Part shown: positions 21,616 to 32,553 of the stretch, piece by piece
How the letters are laid out: each line of letters begins with the position of its first letter
Position numbering within the stretch: position 1 is the stretch's first letter
Assembly (NCBI GenBank): GCA_023159155.1
Contig: JAJNNX010000040.1
Location: 310,001 to 374,000, forward strand
Direction of reading: 5' to 3'
Source of the DNA: Ustulina deusta
Lineage: Eukaryota; Ascomycota; Sordariomycetes; Xylariales; Xylariaceae
DNA length: 64,000 bases
Notes under the pieces: generated by a model
Told to the model about the DNA's origin: nothing
The model's input: only the letters and a program-made list of their open reading frames with translations
Database searches by the model: none
Translations under genes and position numbers: made by a program

Positions 21616-23583
21616 CTAATGCAACTGAACATCCTGCACACGGTGCAGCCCCTTCCTGACCGCCTCGCCCTTCATGACTCCATCCACGATACATTCTCCC
21701 ACGATGGTATATCCTCCCGCCGGCCTCTGCCTGAGGGCGCAAGGCATGTTTGCGCCCAAGAGAATCACGACCCGATCCCCAGTCCTCGCGTTGCGGTGGA
21801 ACCACCCAATTTCGCCTTCGTCCGTGTGTCCCAGTCTCATATTTGCCCTCAGGTTCTTCTGGATAGTCCTGCAGTCTTCCTCGAGTGTTTCCCGGTCACT
21901 TGGCGAGAGAGGCGTGCTGCTTTTCATGGAAAAGTACGCCACGAACCGCTTGCCGTTGATCTTGAAACACTGAGCCTCGCAGCAATTCAGCCACTGTATC
22001 AATGACGGGGCCTGCTCTATGATCGTCTCCTTTTTGTGGAGCAGGGTGTGGAGTAGTGTGTAGAGATGCGTTCCGGGTCTTCTATGTCTCATCCTCGACC
22101 GAGTGATGTCGATGAGAAGCCAACAGAGACTCCTCATTGTTGCCGCGGGCTCCGGCCCAAAGAAGAGCCGTTCGTTCTTGGAATTTCGCTTCCAGGCCCT
22201 TGGTTGGAGCAGGTCCGCTCTCGGCAGGCCGCTTTCTCGTGCTTCGTCCAGAGTAGGTGAGCAGTCAGCAATGGTGCCGAGGAAGAATCCCTTGGCGGTA
22301 ATGGCCTGCCCATGTACTCTGAATGATGGGGTATGATGCCCAGAGGAGCGGTAGGGGCCATAGTTTGTGTATGTAAGCAAGCTTGGCCGGCCTAAGCGTT
22401 GATGTGAGAGTCGGTATGAGTGCCAGTATCTTGAATCAAACCAGTTCGGGTACCAAGTTTCGATTCTATTTCCTTTTGAGACCACAACATCGAGGTTCCC
22501 AGTTGCGCGTATCAGTCTGATTGTCATGTCTCTATTAATTTCCTCGGGAGGTAGAGTGTAACTAGGGAAAGGTACTAGGTAAGCCCCATCATGAGCTAGC
22601 CCAAGCAGAGCGAACACATGGTCTCGGATGAACTGCGCTTTAGCCAAATAACATAGCCCGAGCGCTTCAACCAGAGACAGAGGTTTCAAGGCCAGTTGTG
22701 ATGTTCTAATATTGTAGAGACATTGAATGTGATTCCACACTTTCTCCCTTTTCCCGCGAATGTAATTGCTCAGAAGGGAAAAGGCTTGAAGAAGTTGGCT
22801 CAAATCAAATGCTTGCCTTCCCCATACTATTGTCAGACGAGGATTCATCGAAATCTCTTGGATGATCCAGGCACGCCGCCAGTATGGGCTGTCAAGAAAT
22901 AGAAATAGTGCAGTTTCCTCGGCTGCAGACAGTTCCATTACGCTCCGCACTGCAACAGCTCTTGAAACTTCTGTATGATTAATGCTGCGGTATTGTGTCT
23001 CTTGGTCGATGCTCCGATGCCTCGTCGATTTCCTCCTCCGCCGAGCACCCCTTTTGGCCTGTATTCTGTCTTCTTTCTCGGGCCGTTTTGGTGTGCCGGC
23101 GCGCCTAGTGACACGATGAACCGCTTCCGCTAGTGCCTGTTGCCACGCCTGACCAGGACCCCTGAGGTGGGCAATCACCAGAGAGGCAGATCGATAGATC
23201 GCCCCCATCCGTAGGACCTGCTGACTGCGCTCTTCGTCGTCATATTGATTGATGCAGAGGTCATCGGCCCAGACCCGGTAAAAGCCCCTGCGGCGCAACT
23301 CATCCAAGGCTTTGTACAAATTGAAGGTGATCGGGATCAGGTCCCCGGATAGGACTATCCGTTTAAGAGCATTATGATCACCCCAATAGTATGAGAGCGC
23401 AACGAAATCGCTGTCGAGATTGAACAGTGAGACATGCTCTAGATGGCACTGAATACGGCTGTCCGGTGGCGAGGGAGGTTCGATAACGAGTATTCGGATT
23501 TCATTTCCCGTTGCGCTCAACGGATGGTATCTCATCGCTCGATTAGGCGAGACGCAAAAGGCTGACACATCTGTCATGGTCAA
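21616..23583 (-). CDS. HET-domain (heterokaryon incompatibility) protein
   Basis: An intronless 655-residue frame on the minus strand. The HET domain is at about residues 55-250: FVALSYYWG (near 60), VWADDLCINQYDDEERSQQV (near 103) and the following MGAIYRSA stretch, plus the later RRAWIIQEI block. HET proteins trigger cell death or growth arrest on fusion between unlike strains, and relatives act in fungal innate responses. The rest (about 330-655) has no motif I recognise apart from the GxI-x-G-rich block near the end that often closes HET proteins (DRVVILLGANMP...YTIVGECIVDGVMKGE). A basic Arg/Lys run (RRRRKS) sits near residue 190. No partner gene is visible beside it, so its allelic or regulatory partner is unknown. 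Confidence 0.9.
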   Translation of the reverse strand: MTMTDVSAFCVSPNRAMRYHPLSATGNEIRILVIEPPSPPDSRIQCHLEHVSLFNLDSDFVALSYYWGDHNALKRIVLSGDLIPITFNLYKALDELRRRGFYRVWADDLCINQYDDEERSQQVLRMGAIYRSASLVIAHLRGPGQAWQQALAEAVHRVTRRAGTPKRPEKEDRIQAKRGARRRRKSTRHRSIDQETQYRSINHTEVSRAVAVRSVMELSAAEETALFLFLDSPYWRRAWIIQEISMNPRLTIVWGRQAFDLSQLLQAFSLLSNYIRGKREKVWNHIQCLYNIRTSQLALKPLSLVEALGLCYLAKAQFIRDHVFALLGLAHDGAYLVPFPSYTLPPEEINRDMTIRLIRATGNLDVVVSKGNRIETWYPNWFDSRYWHSYRLSHQRLGRPSLLTYTNYGPYRSSGHHTPSFRVHGQAITAKGFFLGTIADCSPTLDEARESGLPRADLLQPRAWKRNSKNERLFFGPEPAATMRSLCWLLIDITRSRMRHRRPGTHLYTLLHTLLHKKETIIEQAPSLIQWLNCCEAQCFKINGKRFVAYFSMKSSTPLSPSDRETLEEDCRTIQKNLRANMRLGHTDEGEIGWFHRNARTGDRVVILLGANMPCALRQRPAGGYTIVGECIVDGVMKGEAVRKGLHRVQDVQLH

Positions 23584-24398
23584 AAGGGTCTTGTTGTTTT
23601 GTATATAGCATAATTTTTATTACAAGACATTGGGCTTAGGTGTAAATTAGGTAGACACGAGTTGGAATAGACGGGGAAGAACAAGCTCTTTACTAGGCTT
23701 GCCACGAGCTACGTCCACAACCATACGTTCCACGTGGCGGGCGGTGAGGTAGCATCGCATTGGCACGCGAAGAGCTGAGGGATACCTAGGTAGTAGCATA
23801 ATTTAGTAGGGGAAATTTGTCCTAGAGGCGTGCATATCCGAGTTATATACAAGCAATAGCATTCGTTGCAAAGGTTTCTTGGGGAAAGCTATCCTCTCAA
23901 TTTTGCCACCGCGCTTCAAACATCAATAGTATTGATCAAGGAAGAAAATGTCCAAAAAAGCCGCGTGGATGAAAAAGGATACAGTATTATCTAGGATATT
24001 GATAATTAATCTCGTATTAGAAAACTGCGTTCAGATAATCAATATTGAATGTCGCCGCTGGGGATGGCAATTAGAAGCTCTCCCCAGAACCCACCCCAAC
24101 TACCCCAAACCACCAAATCACCAGCATCATGTTGACAATATGTATATGAACAGCTGCTAAGCAATACATTATTTTGTAGGCGTTGCGAAGAATTCTATTG
24201 CGATAGATGTGACAGGAAAGGCCAGTCCATCATATTTGTACGACTTTTTGAAGTGCAGGGTTAAGCCTAATTATCGCTAATATATGTATGGGCGTGGCAG
24301 CCCTACAGACTTTGCTGTGTTGATCATTCTACCCACTTCACTATATTCGTTTTCATATCTGTGTATCCACCCGGGAAGGCCTCAAAGACGTTATTATT
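23584..24398. other. Intergenic region between M28 and HET genes
   Basis: This A/T-rich 815-bp interval holds the presumptive HET promoter and the M28 3' UTR. A short frame at 23948-24160 has no recognisable features and I do not call it. Confidence 0.5.
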
Positions 24399-27049
24399 CT
24401 ATGTCTTGATAATGTTCGCAGCAACCAGTATAGCATCCGCCGTTCTTTTTACGTATTCGGCCGCAACTGAGAGGTTGCCTGCAAGGAACGATTCAGTGAT
24501 TCCCGGGAAAGTAGTCGGTGCATATCCTGTTTGAAGCAAGTTAGACCTTCCCAACTAACAAAAGAGAAATCGCAGAACTGAAGATGCTACAAACCAGTGT
24601 CTAGTCCGGGAGCGAATATGAGGTTTTGATAGAACTCCCTATTTGGCAGACCGCCCTGAGAAACAAACCCTCGTTGAAAGTCTCGTTTCTTGTGGTTCAC
24701 CAGAGTCGTTAAAGCGGTGTCGTTATTTGCCACGGCCTGTTGCTCGAGGGATTCGATTTCCCGTGTCCTTGATGTAAATTCATCGAGCGCACTGCGGAGC
24801 AACGAAGTGTCGAGAGTATCCGACGACGAATTGATGGTGGCCACCAGATCATTATAGTAAATATCCATCTGCGTTGCCCAGTTCGACACGTTAAGTGGAA
24901 GTGACTCAGCCGTGGCAATATTGTAGGCTAAGAGAGTTAGGTACTAGATTATCACATGTCAGCAGAGAATGCTTAAAGAAGCGAGTTCCTCGTCACTGGT
25001 CATACTTTTGTCATATATTTATGTGCTAGGAACTCCGGATCACCGAAGTTACTCATCCAATGGTACGAATCATAGTTACTATGATAATGATAGACCGGGT
25101 CGCCAGAACCGCCATTTGCACCCATATCGATCTTGAGAAAGTTTAGCCAGGCATCCGATACAGAGATAAGAGTGTGATACCTACAGCGCCGATTCCTTTG
25201 TGTACGAAAGAGGTGTAGTCACTACCACTCCCGAGCACTCCGATTTCACCACCCGTGCTAGAAAATTTGGGTTAGTAGTTGTTCCCCCACCGAGACCGTA
25301 ATGATTCGGGGAGGATGCGGCGCTGTCAAGACTCGCTGCATTCGTAACAGAAGCGTTGCTCTTGAATCTAAAATTTGTAAGAGATTGGCTCCAGGGAATA
25401 CTTACTACCCAAGCCACGCATCGTACATAGTGGTGTTAGTGTCCATCCAAGGCACTTTCTTCATGACATCGATTGAAATTTCGTGGAGCTCCGGTGTAGC
25501 TTCAATACTACCGACAATCGGGGTCAGTATTCGCCCAAGCTAGAAGAAAATAGCTTCGAGAATTACTCACTAGGGCCAAGCGCCCGAAGCCCCAACATCG
25601 ATATTGAGATATGAAACGGCAGTGTCCGTGAGCCAGGGGATGTACTCCTCAACCCATTCCGTCGACCCAACGAGCCCGTACTCTTCCGCATCCCAAGAGC
25701 ACAGCACTATGTTCCTTTTCGGCCGCCATCCCTGCGCTAGGAGCTTACCGAATGCTCTAGAGAGTTCAACGATGATTGCCGTTCCACTGTTGGGATCAGC
25801 CGCACCTCCAATAATCCACGCACTGCAAGAGATTAAGAGTTAGAAACTACCGTTTATAGCAAAAATTTGATGCATATATAGTGTGTTTTAGGAGCACGCA
25901 TGAGCGTATGGCAGATAGGAGCAGAACTTTTGCCAAATTAGGGAATAAATGACTCAGGAATACTAACTCTCTGTGGTTCCCAATGATGACAGTTTCGTCG
26001 GGGTTCGTACCATTAATTATGCCAATAGAGTCCCAGATGTCTGTGTAGACATCTTCCATGAGATTACTCATACTGATAGTTGTCCCGGGGGCTGGACCGG
26101 TGCTGTAAGAGACGTTCAACGCCCCAACCCATCTAGTGCGGTTCACTGTTTCTCCATCGACCCCATGGCCATCAAGCGCAGCCAATATAGGGATTGCATC
26201 AACATACGAAATCGGGATAGAAGGAATCATAGGCATCACTGCATGGGGATCCGCTCGGGGAGAGTCCACCCTTGAAGGATAGCCCGGAGTAGTCGGATCT
26301 CCTGGGTATATCGACAAGTACTGCACGCTACCACGTTGCACAGCGGTAGGATTCCGCGCAGGGCCATCCGGATACGCCGCGTATCCGTTTGCTTCCGTGA
26401 CATTTCTGTCGTCGCCTGTGTCTGTGAAGAGAATCGCACCGATCATACCATTTGCTTGCGCGTTTTTGACTTTCAAGCCTCGAAACGGGCCACCATAGCG
26501 GGAAACGGCGATCTTTCCCTCCAGAGACACCCCTAGCTCTTTCAAGCGGGAAAAGTCGTCTTGCTGCCCTCTGCCCACGTAGACGAACTCGGCTTCGGCG
26601 CTACCGCTCGCAGAATACCCGTGGAAGGTGGGCACGCGATTAGGATAGCTCGTGGTCTCGTCGGCATCTAATACTGCCTCCTCGAGAAGGGGCTGGAACG
26701 TACTGCCGTTGGAGTACGTGAGACTCAATGATTTGTTGACGGGATAGTTCAGGTAAACATTGTAGGAGACAACACTCGCATTCCACCCATTCTCCCGCCA
26801 CCGGTCGGCAGTCCACTCGGCCATCGTCATATTAGTACCAGCCAGATGGTAGCCATGGGTATAGTAGTAAGACCACTCAGAGATGCTGACATTTGAAACA
26901 GAATCGACAAGAATCTTCTCCTCTGGCGTGAGAGGAGATAGAGGAGTTACTTGTCTCTTAGTGAGTCCCGAGGGTTGAAAGTGATGCTCATGCAAGCAGG
27001 CTTGGCATAGGGTAGCCAGCGCCGCGGATAGCAGTATATTCCACAACAT
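24399..27049 (-). CDS. Secreted M28 metallopeptidase, glutamate carboxypeptidase II-like
   Basis: Seven exons on the minus strand: 27049-25968, 25822-25571, 25507-25406, 25257-25185, 25131-25006, 24943-24595 and 24526-24399; 703 residues, the usual length for this family. A signal peptide (MLWNILLSAALATLCQACL) is followed by a protease-associated domain (about 120-260) and the M28B peptidase domain. Zinc-site motifs are NHRDAW (split by intron 1), GAADPNSGT, SWDAEEYGLVGSTEW and, further on, GVLGSGSDYTSF and the HYHSNYDSYHW block that supplies the last ligand. The C-terminal dimerisation-like helical domain covers the last about 200 residues. Several NxS/T sites suggest glycosylation. It probably trims acidic residues from peptides outside the cell or in the vacuole. 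The third intron (148 nt) donor could be GTAAGT or GTAGTA three bases earlier. Confidence 0.88.
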
Positions 27050-27762
27050 TCTGAACGCTTTTTGGCCTTACGGCGTTCATAACAAGACAGGTGTAGAATA
27101 AATGAGGCCGCCAAGTGCCTTATTGTTATACATCAATACAGCTTGGCAGAAAGCTAAGTGACTACGCACTACCGCAAAAATACCCCAAGACACCCCAAAG
27201 CAGAACCGAGAGCCAGAGTCTTCCCTAGCCATGCAGAATGACAACACCACGATCTGGAGAGAAAGAAATAGATGTCGTATTCGAAAGTACAGTGGCTATT
27301 CATTAGTTCGGTTAGTCCGTCAGTATGTGTATTGAAGTGACCTTCCTGATCGATCGTAGGCTGACTTGCAGATCCCACTGACGCACACATAGCAAACGGC
27401 TCGTCAAGGAAACGCCCGTGGAGGCACAGATCGGGCCACAGATAGCGATGCTGTTCTTGGGGTAGGCATATCCTCTACCGATAGGTACTACAATTCAACG
27501 CCGATCACCCCCGCTCTCCACCCGAGTGTGAACCCCTCTTCCTCTTCCTCTTCCCCACGTTGGGGGTAATTAGCAACGACCGAGCGCGGGGAGAGCGTAT
27601 GTTTGTAGTTTTTAGATAAAGACCTAGCGAAAGGATGAAATGTCTTGAAATCATGTAATCTCTCTTTAGAACCCGATATGAGCAAGCTCCCGGCCGCCAT
27701 TATTTCGTAGAATAGAGCCGTGAAGGGCTTGTTGTATCTCGCCGACCGAACATACTTCTGCA
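27050..27762. other. Intergenic region between FMO and M28 genes
   Basis: Both neighbours are on the minus strand, so this 713-bp interval should hold the FMO 3' UTR and the M28 promoter. I see nothing else in it. Confidence 0.5.
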
Positions 27763-30203
27763 CTACACTTCCGCAGTCTTCCTTCTATAGATGCCGTTAA
27801 TAGTATAATCCTTCTTTGGTCCATGGACCGAGTATCTGAGCTTCCACTCCCGAAGATTCACAGCCTTGAAAAAGAATTCGTAGTGCACATCATACAAATC
27901 CTGAACGCACAGGTGGCTTGCTTTGGCACGCCAGCAGTCACTTTGATCCCCGAGGTATTTCTGTTTCTCCCGTATGTCTTTTACAGGGCTCTGTGTTTGA
28001 CCCCCATCATTGCCGTCTACGGCTAGGGAGGGCGGCGGGATGAACTCGACCTCATGGAATAGGTAATCCGCACGTGCTTGGTCGTCTGTCCGTGCGAACC
28101 ATACGCTGAGTGTATCGCTCCCCTCTTCATATCGCCAAACATAACGCCGCGTAGCTCTAAACCGCATGTTCGTGCCTGCTGCAGTGAACTCGCCATCCTC
28201 GATGTACAAGTATTCAAGCCCCATATCAGAAATGTCTGTAGCATCGTCGGATTCTCCCGGGAAGCGAGTCGTTGAAAACTTGTGCTCTCGTCCATCTGCG
28301 GTGCCAGTTCGTAGTAAGAATTTCGCTGTGCCGACAAACCGCCCTGAAGGATGGCTCGGCAGTTTGGACACGAGATCGCGCTCAAGACTCCATTCACCCA
28401 ACAGTGACCGAAATACAGCAGCTGATATGAATGAGCGTCCTGTAAGACCTGCGAGGGCAGTACGGTGCGTGGCTTTTAAACTCTCTGCGGCTTGTTCACA
28501 TTGAGCATCCGAGGCCCCTTGACTGATATATCTCGCTGGAGTTAGGATGTCCATGGGAAGACCATTAGCGAGAAGTGGTGTGGCCCCTATTGGGGTAGAA
28601 ATCGAGAGGCCTAGCGCGTTCGCGAACTCCTGCATTAGAAAGGCATAATCGCCCATCGGAAATTGGGAGCATCGTGGATCACCGCGGAGTGCTAGTGTAC
28701 GCTGTATGCTGTCATCGTTGGCAAGTGCAGCTCTAAGCGAAGGAGAACGAGCGGAAATCTTCTTCTCGGCATGCTCTTGGAAGAGATGTGTGACGAAACG
28801 AGCTTGCATTTCCATGACCCCCCAATAAGGTGACCGATAAAAGCCGACGAACCCGAGTGTCTGTAAAGTCGGGTGGTGCGTCCCATGGAAAGCGAGCGCT
28901 ACTGGTAGGGCTGGATGAGCTGGGGAGTGAGAAAGCACTTCTAAGATAGAAGGCGGTAAGAAAGATATCGATGGAGAAGGGTCGAAACCTGTCGCAATGA
29001 CAACTGCTGCAACATCGGTTATTGATTCCTCGCCGCCTGCTGATGATACTGTAGCTGTAGCTCCTGCGATTCTCGAAAGCCGGCCATTACGGGGTCTAAT
29101 AAGCGCAGATCGTACGAAATCCATATAGTGCATGCCTATAGCAAGGAAAGGCGGCTTATCAAGAAGTTCTCCGTCAATCTTGGTCTCTGACGAAAAGATG
29201 GACTGGTCCGTGCCCAAAACGGATTGGTATATTGAGTTGGATTTGCGCGCCGCGTCAACACTAATGTGTCCCTGGTTGTTCACCATGGGAGAAGGACGCA
29301 GTGCCAAATTGTAGGAAGGCAAATCGCACGGAAGGAAAGGAGGCGCTGGGGCATCAGGCTAATCTTACATTAACAACAACTACCAGCGCAGTGGACCTTA
29401 GTGAGGAGGCCTACCTTGACAGCGGTGAAAAGAGGAACTGTCCATGCTGGCCTCTGTGTCACATGATGTATCGTGAACCGTTCGGCATTCTGAATTGATT
29501 TGTGCCCTGGCGAATGAATGAGAGAGGATAGATGAGTTGCAATAGTGCTGGCAATCTCAACCCCAGACATCTGTCCGCCCACAATGAGGATCTTGTCACT
29601 GGTATCCTTAGCCTTTGATAGGAGGCCCTCGATATCCCGGTATTCGCTGCTGTGGATGATGGGCACCTCTCCTTCTTTGGGAATGCCCTCCGGCCATGAT
29701 GGGCTTCCGAAGAAGCCTGTGGCCACCAACAAATAGTCGAAAATGCTAGTCTCAGTCCCCTTTCTAGAGTCTGTTTGCACCTTCCATGAGCCTCCATCTT
29801 GTAGCTCTGCCTTTACTACTTTGTGGCCCAACCGTATATCCGCGCCTCCATACTCTTTTAGATAGCGCTCCAAGTAACGGCCGACTTGCCATGCTTTGGG
29901 GAACTCCGGGTCAGAGTCCTGCCACGCAAGATCACTGAACTGAACCGTGTGCTTGCTCTGATTGGCTACCATTAACGGATGAATGAGACCAGCACCGTCG
30001 CTCTTGTGTACAGGCCACAAGCCTCCAATCCGATGTTGTGAGTCAAATATGGTGACGTTGAATGATGCGGGTGCAACATCATGTAAAAGGGTCTTGGCCG
30101 CTACCAGCCCAGATGGCCCGGCACCTGTATCTGTTAGTTAAGAACTTCGCAGGCCTGCAAAAAGCTTCTGGTACTTGCCGACAATGCACACACTTTTTGT
30201 CAT
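27763..30203 (-). CDS. FAD-dependent monooxygenase (FMO-like) fused to a DUF6314-like domain
   Basis: Three exons on the minus strand: 30203-30179 (25 nt), 30124-29415 and 29358-27763; 776 residues. Intron 1 has a GC donor (GCAAGT) and a CAG acceptor; only this junction restores the FAD motif VGAGPSG, because the nearby GT donor shifts the frame. The second nucleotide motif is ILIVGGQMSG, and a HSSEYRD segment and a VVIATGFDPSPS ATG-type motif follow, as in flavin monooxygenases. From about residue 590 the protein changes to a compact domain (LLGEWSLERDL, SGRFVGTAKFLL, EDGEFT, RRYVWRY, LSVWFAR, FHEVEF, LYDVHYEFFF, GPKKDYTINGIYRR) that I assign to DUF6314, a lipocalin-like domain of unknown role. 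The reaction is probably oxygenation of a small molecule using NADPH; the fused domain may bind the substrate. It is not obviously part of the metabolite cluster. Confidence 0.85.
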
Positions 30204-30544
30204 GGCCTAGCAGTCGATTGTTATTAGAATGACACTTGCGTCTTTGTCACCCACCAGTGGGATCTCGATGAGGCAATTCGGTTATACTCTAAATGCAACA
30301 CCCCGGTAAGAGTATATTGCATTATTGCTTACATCCATAAGTACGATATAGAGGTACCGAGGTACCTAGTATAGACGCAGACATGCCTCTACTTCTTAAG
30401 ACTGAATGTGCTATCTCTCTATCTACCTAGCAGTTGAGTTACGAGAACATGGATAGGTATCGCCCATAACCAGCAGGCATTCCCCTTGAGGTGAGCGGGT
30501 GAAGTTGGCAGACATAAACCTTAACTGGACCTATGTCACCCAAC

Positions 30545-30781
30545 GCCCGGCTGGCTCAATGGTTAGAGCATCTGACTTCTACTCAGAGGACGCATTGCCT
30601 TGCCAAAATCCGAATCTTCTTTGTCCCCTCCTAAAGAGAGGGACCCATCTATCTATAAGATGGTTATCAGTTCCTTCAAAGGAGGTCTGTTAAGAAGTTG
30701 TATTAACCCTTGGTTCCTTAGAGGATCTTGAGGTCTGAAGAAGTAATCAGAAGGTTGCGCGTTCGAGTCGCGCGTCGGGTA
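30545..30781 (+). tRNA. tRNA-Arg(UCU) with a 164-nt intron or insert
   Basis: The two halves are 30545-30581 and 30746-30781. Acceptor stem GCCCGGC/GTCGGGT (two G-U pairs), D arm GCTC...GAGC with the box A pattern TGGCTCAATGG, anticodon stem TCTGA/TCAGA, loop CTTCTAA with anticodon TCT, variable loop, and T arm GCGCG-TTCGAGT-CGCGC (box B) are all intact. The discriminator base is A. Removing 30582-30745 places the intron exactly between positions 37 and 38, the standard site in eukaryotic nuclear tRNA genes. The intron is unusually long. A T-run terminator follows 9 bases after the end. Confidence 0.85.
30582..30745 (+). other. Long intron/insert within tRNA-Arg(UCU)
   Basis: It occupies the canonical tRNA intron position but is 164 nt, whereas such introns are usually well under 100 nt. 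Its first bases (CTCAGA) repeat the 3' anticodon-stem sequence (ATCAGA at 30746), so TCAGA is a direct repeat at both ends. Thus TCTGA-CTTCTAC-TCAGA already forms a complete anticodon arm at the 5' side. That fits either an expanded intron or a small insertion with a 5-base target duplication. Confidence 0.6.
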
Positions 30782-30789
30782 ATGTTAAC

Positions 30790-30794
30790 TTTTT
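30790..30794 (+). terminator. RNA polymerase III T-run terminator
   Basis: A TTTTT run lies 9 bases past the tRNA discriminator base, the usual Pol III stop. Confidence 0.7.
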
Positions 30795-32553
30795 AGTTTC
30801 TATTTGCTCTATGATGTATACATTCATTGATTTTTGCCCATGGTTTTTAATTGGAGGGTTTTTTTCTTTTATTTTTATTTTATTTTAGCTATGTGAGTGA
30901 AACTTGATAGTGTAAGGCGCGAGCGAACCTTGCAAAAAGGTAGCAGGTATATATGTACTATGCAGTCTGAAAGGTTCTATATGGACATAGTGAATTCTGT
31001 GTAACCCTTGCTTGGCCCAGTATGTTCTTCCTCTGGGTTTGCAAATACCTATTGAGATAATTTGTTGCAAAATGCATTCTTAACAAGGCCTCCCCTTCCC
31101 CACAAGTAACTGTGAGGCCCGAGCAACGTATTTGAAGGGGCGCCGATCGAGTGATTTCTATTTCCCGCTGAGGTGAATGGATGTTGACAATTGAATGTTC
31201 TACACTTCTAGAACACTGAGCGCGGATCTATGTGTATTGCAAATACAAGGTGTGCTATGGCATGACTAGAAAACTCAAGGCTTGAGGGTACCTACTCTTC
31301 AAACTATCCTTATAAGCTGTCATATGACCTGTATCGAGAACAAGGAGAATCTCCTCCAATACATTGGCCGGAGGTCACCAACTTGGGTAGTTCTATCCTT
31401 GTGCAACAACGCACACCAATGACGCATCCGTATCTCGATTCCTGTCATAATCCCATTTTACCAATAGACGAAGCAATAGCCGTTCATTGAAGTTCCCGTG
31501 ATGGCAGCCAGCGGAACTCCCCGTCGCGTTGTCCTACAGTGAGGCGCCGCTTAGTCACGGGGTTCCAATCAGCTCAAGGAGCACAGACCCGAAGGACGCA
31601 TCCGAGAACAATGCTGAGAGATCTTACACTTGCTCCATGACTTGGGAGCTCACGCAACAAGTTCACATCACAAACCCCCCCTTATACTTTAGACGGTATT
31701 TTGAGCATGCCCTAAGCCTTGCCTTAAATATAGTATAACTAGGCCCTCTGGTTCCTACGGTGTGGATATGAATATGGTTATTTCGTCTGTGATGAGCCGT
31801 TAGGGCCTTGAATGTTGATGTACTAGCCCATGGATACGAACCTTCTGTTGCCAAATCTCTTGAAATGTCTTGAAATCCTTCACGTGAAGTTGACTGACCT
31901 CCCAAAATGACTATCGTTTGATTCGGAAGCTGCTGACTAACTGGATGGATATTGACTGACATAGCAGTCGTGAAGGACCATTCAGCACAGGCATACTATC
32001 CCTCGTCCCCTTCCTACAGAGTCGGAACAAGGTTTCACGAGTCCAGCGTCATAGTTCTGGTCCATTTTAGCCGGGCATTGCGTTATTATCAGATTTGTCG
32101 AGATGTTACAAATCATATCTATCCATCGAGGATTCTCGATTAAACGAACTCACGCACGATTAGGCGATTTGGTTTTGCGACAAGACATTATTATCTTATC
32201 AAAAGTGTAGAATTCCGAGCCCGAAGGAAATCTATCCGGGTATCAAACCAGCACGAGGTCAACTCTACAAAAAACAGATCGCAACTCATCCACGCCGTAA
32301 AAGGTCCACCGCTGGTCCAGTCTAAGTGCCAGATATTTGGATCATGCGTTCTACTCCCAGCCAAAGCCAGTCTCCTCATTCTGTCTGGCCGTACAAATTT
32401 CAGCATCCCTCCTCACGAGGCGAAGAGCCCGGAGTGATCTAAGACGATGCGTATGGTGTAATTAGATGCCATTAATAGTGGTCGGATTTATAGGGTACGT
32501 GCATTAGTGTACTGAATACTCTAGCATCGTGAACGATTTCTGAATCATCAGGT
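30795..32553. other. Intergenic region between tRNA-Arg and the cyclin gene
   Basis: No gene is supported in about 1.76 kb. The first part has a T-rich stretch (about 30838-30890). Open frames here are short and random-looking. Confidence 0.5.

Noticed and set aside
25181..25417. A separate M28 exon in the 25270-25370 segment
   Set aside because: No donor with the needed phase exists between this segment and the TGGEIG exon; one 148-nt intron solves the frame.
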